Shown: positions 16,392 to 25,354, counted from the first letter of the stretch. The stretch: 32,501 nucleotides of DNA from an uncultured Lachnospiraceae bacterium (GCA_905203555.1 CAJKWK010000028.1:1-32501); one strand, 5' to 3'. Notes: generated by a model from the letters alone, not told the origin. Made by a program: numbers and translations.

Positions 16392-17597
16392 TTATTTCTC
16401 ATTTCCATCCCAAACGATTGATTTATAACGGTCCGGATCTGTATCGCCTTCTGTAGAGAAGAGCAGTACTTTTGAATCTTTGTTCAATCCAAGGTGTTCT
16501 CTTAATTCTTTGTATTCATCCATACACATGATGCAGGCAAGTGTTCCGAACGGTGCAGCACCGGATTCTCCGGATGTTACTGCCGGATCGCCTTTGATCG
16601 GAGCGGCCAGCATTCTCATTCCCGTTGCAGCAACCCAGTCAGGAGCAGCAACGAATGTATCTACATGGTTTTTCAGAATATCCCAGGAAATTGTATTTGG
16701 TTCTCCGCATGCAAGACCAGCCATGATTGTTACCATGTCACCGTCTACAATCTGGATGCTTCCGTCTCCAAGAGAGGCACCTTTATACAGACATGCAGCA
16801 GCTTCAGCTTCCACAACGATAACCTTCGGCGGATTCTCCGGATAACGATTTGCAAAGAATCCCTGAACAGCGCCTGCAAGAGAACCAACACCTGCCTGAA
16901 TAAATACGTGAGTTGGTCTGTCACAGCCATACTCTTGAAGCTGTTCATTTGCTTCCATGGCCATTGTTCCATATCCCTGCATGATCCAGGCTGGAATTTC
17001 TTCATAACCTTCCCATGCAGTATCCTGTACCATAACACCGTTTTCAGTTTTCATAGCCATATCGTTTGCCATACGAACGCATTCGTCATAGTTTACTTCT
17101 TCGATAGTAGCAACAGCATTTTCAGCGAGAATGTTATTCAGTCTTGTCTGTGTGGAACCCTTTGGCATCAATACAACTGATTTCTGTCCCAGTTTGTTAG
17201 CAGCCCATGCAACACCACGTCCATGGTTTCCGTCTGTAGCTGTGAAGAAAGTTGCCTGACCGAATTCTTCTCTTAATTTGTCTGAAGTTAAAACATTGTA
17301 TGGAAGTTCGGAAACATCTTTTCCGGTCTGTTGTGCAATGTAGCGAGCCATTGCAAAAGATCCTCCTAATACTTTGAAAGCATTCAGGCCGAAACGGTAA
17401 GATTCATCCTTGATATATACCTCACCAAGTCCGAGATAATCAGCCATCTTTGTAAGTTTTGTAAGCGGTGTTACGCTGTACTGTGGAAAACTCTCGTGGA
17501 ATGCACGAGCTTTTGCAATTTCATCAAGAGCCATAACTTTTAGATTAGCATCCTCTGTTTTTGGCATATGATTGACTGCCCATTTTATTGTTTCCAT
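16392..17597 (-). CDS. ygeX: Diaminopropionate ammonia-lyase
   Basis: A 401-residue PLP enzyme of the tryptophan-synthase beta fold that splits 2,3-diaminopropionate into pyruvate and two ammonia via 2-aminoacrylate. The PLP lysine is Lys75 in SYRFGLNAFKVLGGS; the ATDGNHGRGVAW loop and the glycine-rich SGESGAAPFG phosphate loop follow. Length equals the E. coli enzyme. The start at 17597 follows GAAGGAGGG. It is the first catabolic gene after the regulator, 76 bases away. Its presence in gut purine clusters is well established and it is used as a marker for anaerobic urate degradation. It would turn the last three-carbon, two-nitrogen piece of the purine into pyruvate. Confidence 0.96.
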   Translation of the reverse strand: METIKWAVNHMPKTEDANLKVMALDEIAKARAFHESFPQYSVTPLTKLTKMADYLGLGEVYIKDESYRFGLNAFKVLGGSFAMARYIAQQTGKDVSELPYNVLTSDKLREEFGQATFFTATDGNHGRGVAWAANKLGQKSVVLMPKGSTQTRLNNILAENAVATIEEVNYDECVRMANDMAMKTENGVMVQDTAWEGYEEIPAWIMQGYGTMAMEANEQLQEYGCDRPTHVFIQAGVGSLAGAVQGFFANRYPENPPKVIVVEAEAAACLYKGASLGDGSIQIVDGDMVTIMAGLACGEPNTISWDILKNHVDTFVAAPDWVAATGMRMLAAPIKGDPAVTSGESGAAPFGTLACIMCMDEYKELREHLGLNKDSKVLLFSTEGDTDPDRYKSIVWDGNEK

Positions 17598-17673
17598 GTT
17601 GAAAAACCCTCCTTCATTGAAATATGATTAATAGAAAATAGAAATTGTTGACTGCGTATTTGGCAGACCACAA

Positions 17674-18339
17674 CTACCGGCTCCCAGCGTCCATGTAGTT
17701 ATAAAGTGTAAATTTTGAAATTTCCAATAGAGAAGCAACTTTGTCACCTGATTTTGTGATAAGGAATGCTCCGGCATTGTTTAAGAATTTGACTACCTTA
17801 ATTTTGTCTTCTTTGCTCATTGCCGCTACCGGTTTGCCTACCAGATTTAAAGCCTGCTCAATTAAAGAATCAAGCAGATCTGTGACATTGTGTAAGATAG
17901 GCTGAGGCTGGGAATCATCTTCATTTAGACCATTTTCCCGAATCTGTGTTTCCTTCTGAGTCGTGACAAGAGAATGCACTGCACTTTCTATAGAAAGAAG
18001 AGCAGTAATGTCATAGTTTAGTGAAAAAATATATTCCACTGTACCGTTGTCTCCTCTGACAAACATTGTGCTTGATTTTAGAATACGACCGTCTTCTGTC
18101 TTAGTAAGATACGAAAGCCGATCTTTGATTTTTGCGGGATCTTTGCGTAGTGTGTCGAATACAACGCGAGAAGGTCCATCGCCAAGTTTGCGCCCTGTAA
18201 CGTGTCCGTTTTCTATATGTACAACGGAGTGCTCCAGTTGTTCTGCCTTCAGGTCGTGAATGACGATTTCGCAGGAATCGCCGAACTGAACTGCAAGACC
18301 ATGAGCAAGTTGGATTAGTAGATCTAGCCTTTTTCCCAT
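17674..18339 (-). CDS. YheO-like PAS/helix-turn-helix transcriptional regulator
   Basis: A 221-residue protein of the YheO/DauR type: an N-terminal PAS-like domain (about 1-115, with SCEIVIHDL near 22-30 and IFSLNYDIT near 104-112) and a C-terminal helix-turn-helix (about 160-217, ending KVASLLEISKFTLYNYMD). The middle linker (about 130-150) is polar. It is the promoter-proximal gene of the reverse purine operon and is transcribed away from ssnA, so it is the obvious candidate to control both divergent units. The ligand is unknown; a purine or a breakdown product is a guess. The start at 18339 follows GAAAGGACAATGACTT with a modest AAAGGA site. Relatives regulate D-amino acid and other catabolic genes. 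Confidence 0.9.
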   Translation of the reverse strand: MGKRLDLLIQLAHGLAVQFGDSCEIVIHDLKAEQLEHSVVHIENGHVTGRKLGDGPSRVVFDTLRKDPAKIKDRLSYLTKTEDGRILKSSTMFVRGDNGTVEYIFSLNYDITALLSIESAVHSLVTTQKETQIRENGLNEDDSQPQPILHNVTDLLDSLIEQALNLVGKPVAAMSKEDKIKVVKFLNNAGAFLITKSGDKVASLLEISKFTLYNYMDAGSR

Positions 18340-18401
18340 AAGTCATTGTCCTTTCGTTTGGGTTGGATAAAACATCCGGTATTTTGTTTGTTTCTAAGTC
18401 C

Positions 18402-18429
18402 ACTATACCATAAAAAAAATGAAAATCAA
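18402..18429 (-). promoter_or_regulatory. Promoter of the regulator-ygeXYW operon
   Basis: On the minus strand TTGATT (18424-18429) and TATAGT (18402-18407) are 16 bases apart. Transcription should begin near 18395, about 55 bases before the regulator start. Confidence 0.65.
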
Positions 18430-18437
18430 TAGTTTTT

Positions 18438-18452
18438 CTAAAAATTTTTTAG
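18438..18452. promoter_or_regulatory. Palindrome between the divergent purine promoters (candidate operator)
   Basis: The 15-mer CTAAAAATTTTTTAG has perfect 7-base arms about a central T. It lies just upstream of the reverse -35 box and about 30 bases before the forward -35 box. A related half, AATTTTTTTTAGAG, recurs at 18461-18474. It is a reasonable site for the YheO-like regulator, but A/T-rich chance palindromes are possible. Confidence 0.4.
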
Positions 18453-18480
18453 ATATTCTGAATTTTTTTTAGAGTTGCTA

Positions 18481-18509
18481 TTGCTTTTCTAATTTTACAA
18501 TGGTATATT
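18481..18509 (+). promoter_or_regulatory. Promoter of the ssnA-ygfK-xdh operon
   Basis: TTGCTT (18481-18486), 17 bases, and TATATT (18504-18509). Transcription should begin near 18516, giving a leader of about 280 bases before ssnA. Confidence 0.6.
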
Positions 18510-18515
18510 AGATAT

Positions 18516-18793
18516 AACAGAAGTACTCCTGTATCGGTTTGTGCGGAAAAAACGGGATGTATTTCGACAAAAGACAATACAAAATATAGTGCGACGTGCA
18601 AGAAATGAATTCTTGGTAACTGTAAAGGCACTGAACAGTTGCGATTCTTGTAGAATTTGTATGCCTTCGCTGGCAGATGCCGCCAACGAAAGTTAAGGCT
18701 CTTTTGTGAAGTAACCTCTATATATAAATAGGAGACGGAATTTTGCTATTTATATTAGGAAGAGAAAACTTGAAAGAAAAGGAGACGAAGAGT
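18516..18793 (+). promoter_or_regulatory. Long structured 5' leader of ssnA (candidate cis-regulatory RNA)
   Basis: About 278 bases without a gene. Hairpins seen: CAAGAA/TTCTTG (18599-18615), AACTGT/ACAGTT (18618-18640), ATTCT/AGAAT (18644-18656), and a larger arm at 18662-18699. That arm begins GCCTT and ends AAGGC, with inner TGGC/GCCA and CG pairs around loop AGATGCC, and is followed by CTCTTTT. Near the end CTCTAT/ATAGGAG can pair over a GGAG (18731-18734) in front of an in-frame TTG. I recognise no standard riboswitch class (no purine, Moco or THF consensus). A short leader would be enough for simple promoter control, so RNA-based control is plausible. Confidence 0.5.
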
Positions 18794-20125
18794 ATGCTGA
18801 TTTTAGGAAATGGCAGATTAGTCACACGTGACGAGAAGAATCCGTATCTGGAGAACGGAGCAGTAGTAATTGACGGAACTACGATTGTAAAAGTAGGGAA
18901 TACAGAAGAAGTAAAAGCAGCTTATCCGGATGCAGAATTTATTGATGCGAAAGGAAAGGTTATCATGCCGGCATTCATCAATGCACACGAGCACATTTAC
19001 AGTTCTTTCGCAAGAGGATTGGCTATCAATGGTTACAATCCAAATGGTTTCCTCGACATTCTGGATGGAATGTGGTGGACAATCGACCGCAATCTGACTC
19101 TGAAGGATACCTATTTAAGTGCAATGGCTACTTATATAGATTGTATCCGCAACGGAGTAACTACTATTTTTGACCATCATGCAAGTTTTGGCTCGATCAC
19201 AGGTTCCCTGTTTGAAATTGAAAAGGCAGCAAAAGAAGCAGGTGTCCGTTCCTGTCTGTGTTATGAAATCTCGGATAGAGACGGTAAGGAGAAGGCAAGA
19301 GCATCTGTTATGGAAAATGCAGAGTTTATCCGTCATGCATTGAAGGATGATACCGGAATGATCGCCGGAATGATGGGAATGCACGCACAGTTCACCATCT
19401 CCGATGAAACAATGGAATTGGCGGCTGCGAATAAACCGGATGAAGTAGGATATCATATCCACGTTGCAGAGGGCATCGAGGATCTGCATCATTGTCTGAA
19501 ACATTATGGAAAACGTATTGTAGACAGATTGATGGATCATGGAATTCTGGGAGAGAAGACACTGCTTGGTCACTGCATTTATGTCAATGACCATGAAATG
19601 GATTTGATCAGAGATACAAACACAATGGTTGTACATAATCCGGAATCTAACATGGGAAATGCCTGTGGATGTCCTCCGACCATGCATATTGTGCACAAGG
19701 GAATCCTGACAGGATTAGGTACAGACGGATATACGCACGATATGACAGAGTCTTATAAAGTAGCAAATGTACTTCATAAACATCATCTGTGTGATGCAAA
19801 TGCAGCCTGGGGAGAGGTTCCGCAGATGTTATTTGAAGGAAATGCGAAGATTGCAAATCGTTACTTTAAGCAGGAAGTCGGCGTGCTGAAAGAGGGAGCA
19901 GCCGGAGATGTGATTATTGTAGATTATGATCCGCTGACACCATTCCATGCCGGCAATATTAACAGTCATGTTGTATTTGGAATGACCGGACGGGATGTAG
20001 TGACAACGGTTGCAAATGGAAAAGTATTAATGAAAGACCGTGAGATTCTTCATATTGATACAGAGAAAGTTATGGCTGACTGCCGTCAGGCAGCAACTGA
20101 GCTTGCAAACAGAATCAACGCATAG
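18794..20125 (+). CDS. ssnA: SsnA family aminohydrolase
   Basis: A 443-residue amidohydrolase-superfamily protein of the SsnA group, found with selenium-dependent molybdenum hydroxylases. Metal ligands are visible: His65-x-His67 in AFINAHEHIYSS, a histidine in GYHIHVAEG, another in TLLGHCIYV, and the aspartate in LGTDGYTHD. The start MLILGNGRL at 18794 matches the E. coli SsnA start and follows AAGGAGACG by about nine bases. An in-frame TTG at 18743 behind GGAGACGG could add 17 residues. It heads the forward operon and is 16 bases from ygfK. It probably performs a hydrolytic deamination or ring opening of an oxidised purine. The substrate is not defined by sequence. Confidence 0.93.
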   Translation: MLILGNGRLVTRDEKNPYLENGAVVIDGTTIVKVGNTEEVKAAYPDAEFIDAKGKVIMPAFINAHEHIYSSFARGLAINGYNPNGFLDILDGMWWTIDRNLTLKDTYLSAMATYIDCIRNGVTTIFDHHASFGSITGSLFEIEKAAKEAGVRSCLCYEISDRDGKEKARASVMENAEFIRHALKDDTGMIAGMMGMHAQFTISDETMELAAANKPDEVGYHIHVAEGIEDLHHCLKHYGKRIVDRLMDHGILGEKTLLGHCIYVNDHEMDLIRDTNTMVVHNPESNMGNACGCPPTMHIVHKGILTGLGTDGYTHDMTESYKVANVLHKHHLCDANAAWGEVPQMLFEGNAKIANRYFKQEVGVLKEGAAGDVIIVDYDPLTPFHAGNINSHVVFGMTGRDVVTTVANGKVLMKDREILHIDTEKVMADCRQAATELANRINA

Positions 20126-20141
20126 ACAGGAGGAAATTTAA

Positions 20142-23129
20142 ATGAGCGATATTATGACTCCAATTGCTTTTGATAAGCTGGTAGATTGGATTATAGAAGA
20201 ACATAAAAAATATGGAACAGTGTTTGGAGAGAAACGTGCTTATGTTGCAGACAGCAAGTACAACAGAACAATTTTCGGTCATGATCTGGAAACTCCGATC
20301 GGACCGGCAGCGGGACCAAACACACAGCTGACCCAGAATATTGTGGCTGCATATTATACAGGAAGCCGTTTCTTTGAATTGAAAACAGTTCAGGTAATGG
20401 ACGGAGCGGAATTATCTGCATGTGTCAATAAACCTTGTATCAAGGCAGATGACGAGTGCTACAACTGCGAGTGGTCTACAGAATTGTATGTGCCGCAGGC
20501 AATGGAAGAGTATATTAAAGCATGGTTCCTGTTGAAAGTATTTTCAAAGGAATTTGGATTGGGATCTCCGGATGGATTCCAGTTTAACATCAGTGTGGGA
20601 TATGATCTGGAAGGAATTAAGTCAGAAAAAATTGACAATTTCTTAAATACAATGCAGAATGCCGCAGACAGTGAGGTATTTAAAAACTGCAAACAGTATT
20701 TGTTGGAGCATGTAGATAAATTTGAAAAGGTAACAAAGGAAGATATCGAAGCGATTCAATCAGAAATCTGTAACTCTGTTACAATTTCAACTCTGCATGG
20801 ATGTCCTCCGCAGGAGATTGAAAAGATCGCTATGCATCTGATCACAGAAAAAGGATATCATACCTTTATTAAATGTAATCCGACATTGCTGGGCTATGAA
20901 TTTGCAAGAAACAGAATGGATCAGATGGGCTATGATTATGTTGCCTTTGGTGATTTTCATTTCTTGGATGACCTGCAGTATGAAGATGCAATCCCGATGC
21001 TGACACGTTTGATGAAAGTTTGCGAGGAAAGAAATCTGGAATTTGGTGTAAAGATTACCAATACATTCCCGGTTGACGTAAAACAGAATGAACTTCCAAG
21101 TGAAGAAATGTATATGTCCGGTAAGTCTCTGTATCCGTTGTCTATCGCATTGGCAGCAAAACTGGCAGAGGAATTTGATGGAAAATTGCGTATTTCCTAC
21201 TCCGGCGGTGCAGATGCAAACAATATTGAAGGCATTGTAAACGCAGGTATCTGGCCGGTAACAGTAGCAACAACACTGCTCAAACCGGGCGGATATTTAA
21301 GAACCATTCAGATGGCTGAGTTGGTTGAGCAGGAAGGCGTTGTATTTGAAGGTATTGATGTGGATGCGGCGAAGAAACTGGCAGAAGATGCAGTAACAGA
21401 TCCACATCATGTAAAGGCAATCAAACCACTTCCATCTCGCAAGATGGATCAGGAAGTGCCGTTGATCGATTGTTTTGTGGCTCCTTGTAAAGACGGATGT
21501 CCGATTCATCAGGATATCACAACTTATCTCCAGTTTGTAAATGCAGGAAAATATGAGGAAGCAATGGAAGTAATTACAGAGAAGAACCCACTTCCGTTTA
21601 TTACAGGAACAATTTGTGCACATAACTGTATGAATAAATGTACGCGTAATTTCTATGATGAACCGGTACATATCCGCAATATGAAACTGGTTGCAGCTGA
21701 GAACGGTTATGAGGCATGGCTGAATAAAGTTGCTGCTCCGGCAGTAACAAAAGGAAAAGCAGCAGTTGTGGGCGGTGGTCCGGCTGGTATGGCAGCAGCT
21801 TATTTCCTGAGAAGAGGCGGCATGGACGTGACGATCTTCGAAAAAGAAAAGGCATTGGGCGGTGTAGTACGCAATGTCATTCCGGGATTCCGTATCGCAG
21901 ATGAGGCAATCGAGAAAGATGCTAAGATTCTGGAAAAAATGGGTGTAAAAACCGTATTTAATACAGAAGTTGCGGATGTAAAGGAATTGAAAGCACAGGG
22001 ATATGAGACCGTTGTGCTGGCAACAGGAGCATCTGTACCGGGCAGTCTGAAACTGGAGGCAGGAGAGACAGTCAATGCATTGGAATTTCTTGCACAGTTT
22101 AAGGCACTTGACGGCAATGTTGACCTTGGCAAGAATGTTGTAGTCATTGGTGGTGGAAATACAGCAATGGATACAGCCAGAGCAGCAAAACGTACCAATG
22201 GTGTAGAAAAAGTTTCACTTGTATATCGTCGTACAAAGAGATATATGCCGGCAGATGCAGAAGAACTGGAAATGGCAATTGAGGATGGAGTAGAATTCCG
22301 TGAATTACTTGCACCGGTAAAACTGGAAGGTGGAAAACTGGTATGTAAGGTAATGCAGCTTGGAGATTTGGATGCATCCGGAAGAAGAGGTGTAGTTGAG
22401 ACAGGTGAGTTGGCAGACGTAGAGGCAGATACTGTAATAGTTGCAGTAGGTGAAAAAGTACCGACAGCATTCTATCAGGCAAATGGAATCAATGTTTCTG
22501 AGAGAGGAAAAGCACTTGTAAATGAAGAAACGCTGGAGACAAATGTAGAAGGTGTTTATGTTGTAGGTGACGGACTTGGCGGACCGGCTACAGTAGTAGA
22601 AGGAATCCGGGATGGCCTGAAGGCAGCAGAAGCAATCATCGGAAACCGACTCGTAAAAGACTATGATAAGTTGGCAGATGAAGAGAAGGTATATGGAAGA
22701 CGAGGCATTCTGCGCAGCGGACAGGAAGGAAAAGACGAGGCTACAAGATGTCTTGGATGTTCTTCTGTTTGTGAAAACTGTACAGAGGTATGTCCAAATC
22801 GTGCAAACGTAGCGATTCGTGTGCCGGGTATGGAAAAACATCAGATTATCCATGTAGATTATATGTGTAATGAATGTGGTAACTGTAAGAGTTTCTGTCC
22901 ATATACAAGCGCTCCGTATTTGGATAAATTTACATTGTTTGCAACAGAAGCAGATCTGGCAGACAGTAAGAATCAAGGATTTACAGTACTGGATAAAGAT
23001 GCTGTAAAATGTAAAGTAAGATATCTGGGAGAAGAATTTGTCTGGACCAAAGGGGAAGAGACAAAACTTGCAGAAGGCTTACAGAAACTGATTGAAGCAG
23101 TATGTAAAGATTACGCATATCTGTTATAA
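20142..23129 (+). CDS. ygfK: YgfK flavin/iron-sulfur oxidoreductase (putative selenate reductase subunit)
   Basis: A 995-residue multidomain protein. Residues 1 to about 430 resemble a dihydroorotate dehydrogenase-like barrel. A GltD-type module follows, with a cysteine-rich FeS part from about 443 (CVAPCKDGCPIH and CAHNCMNKC), an FAD site VVGGGPAGMAAA near 540 and an NAD(P) site VVIGGGNTAMDTA near 666. The C-terminus carries ferredoxin-like clusters at about 869 (CLGCSSVCENCTEVCP) and 908 (CNECGNCKSFCP). The make-up resembles dihydropyrimidine dehydrogenase, which suggests reduction of a purine or pyrimidine-like ring with electrons moved between NAD(P)H, flavin and FeS. Older annotation as selenate reductase rests on E. 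coli genetics. Start ATG after AGGAGG. Gap to ssnA is 16 bases. Confidence 0.94.
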   Translation: MSDIMTPIAFDKLVDWIIEEHKKYGTVFGEKRAYVADSKYNRTIFGHDLETPIGPAAGPNTQLTQNIVAAYYTGSRFFELKTVQVMDGAELSACVNKPCIKADDECYNCEWSTELYVPQAMEEYIKAWFLLKVFSKEFGLGSPDGFQFNISVGYDLEGIKSEKIDNFLNTMQNAADSEVFKNCKQYLLEHVDKFEKVTKEDIEAIQSEICNSVTISTLHGCPPQEIEKIAMHLITEKGYHTFIKCNPTLLGYEFARNRMDQMGYDYVAFGDFHFLDDLQYEDAIPMLTRLMKVCEERNLEFGVKITNTFPVDVKQNELPSEEMYMSGKSLYPLSIALAAKLAEEFDGKLRISYSGGADANNIEGIVNAGIWPVTVATTLLKPGGYLRTIQMAELVEQEGVVFEGIDVDAAKKLAEDAVTDPHHVKAIKPLPSRKMDQEVPLIDCFVAPCKDGCPIHQDITTYLQFVNAGKYEEAMEVITEKNPLPFITGTICAHNCMNKCTRNFYDEPVHIRNMKLVAAENGYEAWLNKVAAPAVTKGKAAVVGGGPAGMAAAYFLRRGGMDVTIFEKEKALGGVVRNVIPGFRIADEAIEKDAKILEKMGVKTVFNTEVADVKELKAQGYETVVLATGASVPGSLKLEAGETVNALEFLAQFKALDGNVDLGKNVVVIGGGNTAMDTARAAKRTNGVEKVSLVYRRTKRYMPADAEELEMAIEDGVEFRELLAPVKLEGGKLVCKVMQLGDLDASGRRGVVETGELADVEADTVIVAVGEKVPTAFYQANGINVSERGKALVNEETLETNVEGVYVVGDGLGGPATVVEGIRDGLKAAEAIIGNRLVKDYDKLADEEKVYGRRGILRSGQEGKDEATRCLGCSSVCENCTEVCPNRANVAIRVPGMEKHQIIHVDYMCNECGNCKSFCPYTSAPYLDKFTLFATEADLADSKNQGFTVLDKDAVKCKVRYLGEEFVWTKGEETKLAEGLQKLIEAVCKDYAYLL

Positions 23130-23154
23130 AAGACTGAGAACCGGAGAGACAGCG

Positions 23155-23949
23155 ATGATATTACGTTATGAACATGGGAAATTAGTGGAACAACGGACAT
23201 ATCGGGAAGCACTCCACCTGGAGGCGGATGTTTCTCCGGTTATTTCCATTGTAGGGGCAGGTGGAAAGACAACAACCATTCGGCATTTGGCACAGGAATA
23301 CGCAGATACCGGATGGAAGGCGGCGGTTACAACCACTACCCATATGGAGATTGAGGAAAGGTCCTGCTTTTTGCTGGACGAATCAATGGAACGTTTTCAG
23401 AAGTTGATGGAACAGGAACGACAAGTGTGGTTTGGAGTTCCTGCATCAATAAAGAAAACAGATGATGAAAAGAAAACAGATAATGTAAAGAAAATGCAGG
23501 CAGTATCAGAGGATTTTTTTCAACAGGTGATGGAATTGCAGATCCCGATTCTGATCGAAGCAGACGGATCCAGACATTTACCATGTAAAGCGCCCGGAGA
23601 TAGAGAGCCGGTACTGCGAAAAGAAACGACAGATGTGTTGGCGGTATATGGATTGGATTCGGTTGGAAAATCGATTCAGGAAAGTTGTTTTCGACCGGAG
23701 ATAGTGGCAGAAATTCTACAAAAAAAACGATCGGACATTCTATGTGCCGAAGATATAGCAGCGCTTGCAACAAATGTTAGAGGTGGGAGAAAAGACGTTT
23801 TAAAAAGTCAACATTATCGGATTATTTTAAATAAAGCGGATGGCAGAGAACGAGTAAAAATTGCCGAACAGATATGTAAAAAAATAGTAGAACGAGAGTG
23901 TCTGGACATCATTGTTACCAGTCAGACATCAGAAGGAGTACGGGCATGA
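23155..23949 (+). CDS. yqeC: Selenium-dependent hydroxylase accessory protein YqeC
   Basis: A 264-residue YqeC-family protein with a P-loop GAGGKTTT near residues 35-42 and a following LIEADGS segment like those of small nucleotide-binding maturation proteins. YqeC is known by genomic association with molybdenum hydroxylases that carry a labile selenium ligand, and is thought to help insert it; the exact chemistry is not settled. The start at 23155 follows GGAGAG; upstream in-frame ATG at 23092 lies inside ygfK and is unlikely. The stop overlaps the start of the next gene in ATGA, so the two are translationally coupled. Confidence 0.92.
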   Translation: MILRYEHGKLVEQRTYREALHLEADVSPVISIVGAGGKTTTIRHLAQEYADTGWKAAVTTTTHMEIEERSCFLLDESMERFQKLMEQERQVWFGVPASIKKTDDEKKTDNVKKMQAVSEDFFQQVMELQIPILIEADGSRHLPCKAPGDREPVLRKETTDVLAVYGLDSVGKSIQESCFRPEIVAEILQKKRSDILCAEDIAALATNVRGGRKDVLKSQHYRIILNKADGRERVKIAEQICKKIVERECLDIIVTSQTSEGVRA

Positions 23950-25304
23950 AGATACTGATCAAGGGAGCCGGAGATCTGGCAACGGGAATTGCAGTCCGAT
24001 TGTATCAATGCGGACATCAAATTATTATGACGGAGATTGAAAAGCCATTGACTGTAAGAAGAATGGTTGCGTTTTCCAGAGCGGTATATGAAAAAGGTGT
24101 AATTGTGGAAGGCGTTCGGGGAAGGTGTGCTCAGACATCGGACGAGGCAAAACACATTATAGCGGATGGAGATATTGCAGTTTTCGTGGATCCGGAAGCG
24201 GAAATTCGAACTTCTTTTTGTCCGGATGTGGTGATTGATGCAATTCTGGCTAAGAAGAATACCGGAACACAGATTACAGATGCGTCCTTTGTGATTGGTA
24301 CCGGTCCGGGATTTACCGCCGGAACAGATTGTCATTGTGTCATAGAGACAAAGCGGGGACATACACTGGGAAATGTCATTTGGAAGGGAAGTGCGATTCC
24401 AAATACCGGGGTTCCGGGAAATGTGGGCGGTTATACGATTGAGCGGCTGATTCGTGCCAGTGCAGAAGGTGAGATGCAGGCTGTGGCGTCTATTGGAGAT
24501 CTGGTTCAGGAAGGGCAGATTGTAGCTTATACGGGTGGAAAACCTGTTTATGCAAAAATGACCGGGATTGTACGGGGAATGCTTCAAGATGGAGTGCAGG
24601 TGGAAGAGAATTTAAAAATCGGAGATATTGATGCACGTTGTGAGCGGATGCATTGCTTTACAATTTCTGACAAAGCGCGTTCCGTAGGCGGTGCTGCTTT
24701 GGAAGCGGTAACACAGTTCGAACGTATTTATCAAAAATATGCGGTGATCGTATTGGCTGCCGGAACTGGAACACGATACGGTAGCAATAAATTACTTGCA
24801 CGTATACAGGGGAAAATGCTGTATGAACATATGCTGCAAAAACTGGAGGCGTTATCGGCGTTTCCTGCCTATATAGTAACCGGGTATGAGCAGATTCAGA
24901 GATCAGCAGAAGAAAAAGGAATTCATGCTGTGGAGAATAAACAGCCGGAATTGGGAATATCTCATTCATTACAGCTGGGATTATCTGCATGTTTACAAGA
25001 AAATCCACAGATTCAAGGAGTACTTTTCTCGGTTTGTGATCAACCCAATTTACAGTTGTCAACGATGTTGGGATTGATTCGAACGGCGATGCTTCATCCC
25101 GGAAAAATTGTGTGCTCCGGACATGAGGGAAGATTTGGAAATCCGGTATTATGGGATAAAAAGTTTTTTGATGAATTGATGAAACTGGAAGGAGATACCG
25201 GTGGAAAAGTCATTCTGGAAAAACGGAAAGAACAGTGTATTCTGCTGGAGACAGAAGCAGAAGAACTGAAAGATATAGATCGAAAACAAGATACTGCGGA
25301 ATAA
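23946..25304 (+). CDS. yqeB: YqeB-MocA fusion: selenium/molybdenum cofactor maturation protein
   Basis: A 452-residue two-domain protein. Residues 1 to about 262 are the YqeB (EF2563-type) family, starting IKGAGDLATGIAVRL with a Rossmann-like glycine motif and containing GTGPGFTAGTDCHCVIET. From Tyr265 it is a MobA/MocA-like nucleotidyltransferase (YgfJ), with the LAAGTGTRYGSNKLL nucleotide loop at about 270-284 and CDQPNL further on. MocA-type enzymes add CMP to molybdopterin cofactor. In E. coli yqeB and ygfJ are separate genes; here they are one. The start overlaps yqeC by four bases (ATGA). It lies 50 bases before the dehydrogenase it presumably matures. Confidence 0.92.
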   Translation: MKILIKGAGDLATGIAVRLYQCGHQIIMTEIEKPLTVRRMVAFSRAVYEKGVIVEGVRGRCAQTSDEAKHIIADGDIAVFVDPEAEIRTSFCPDVVIDAILAKKNTGTQITDASFVIGTGPGFTAGTDCHCVIETKRGHTLGNVIWKGSAIPNTGVPGNVGGYTIERLIRASAEGEMQAVASIGDLVQEGQIVAYTGGKPVYAKMTGIVRGMLQDGVQVEENLKIGDIDARCERMHCFTISDKARSVGGAALEAVTQFERIYQKYAVIVLAAGTGTRYGSNKLLARIQGKMLYEHMLQKLEALSAFPAYIVTGYEQIQRSAEEKGIHAVENKQPELGISHSLQLGLSACLQENPQIQGVLFSVCDQPNLQLSTMLGLIRTAMLHPGKIVCSGHEGRFGNPVLWDKKFFDELMKLEGDTGGKVILEKRKEQCILLETEAEELKDIDRKQDTAE

Positions 25305-25354
25305 TTTTGCGGATATGTTTGAGAAGATAAATAAATAGAGAAGGGAAGGGCGAG

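Noticed and set aside
18516..18793. A second purine riboswitch or a Moco riboswitch before ssnA
   Set aside because: The TTTCTACC and CCGTAAA cores of the purine aptamer are absent, and I could not place the Moco consensus. It is kept only as an unclassified structured leader.
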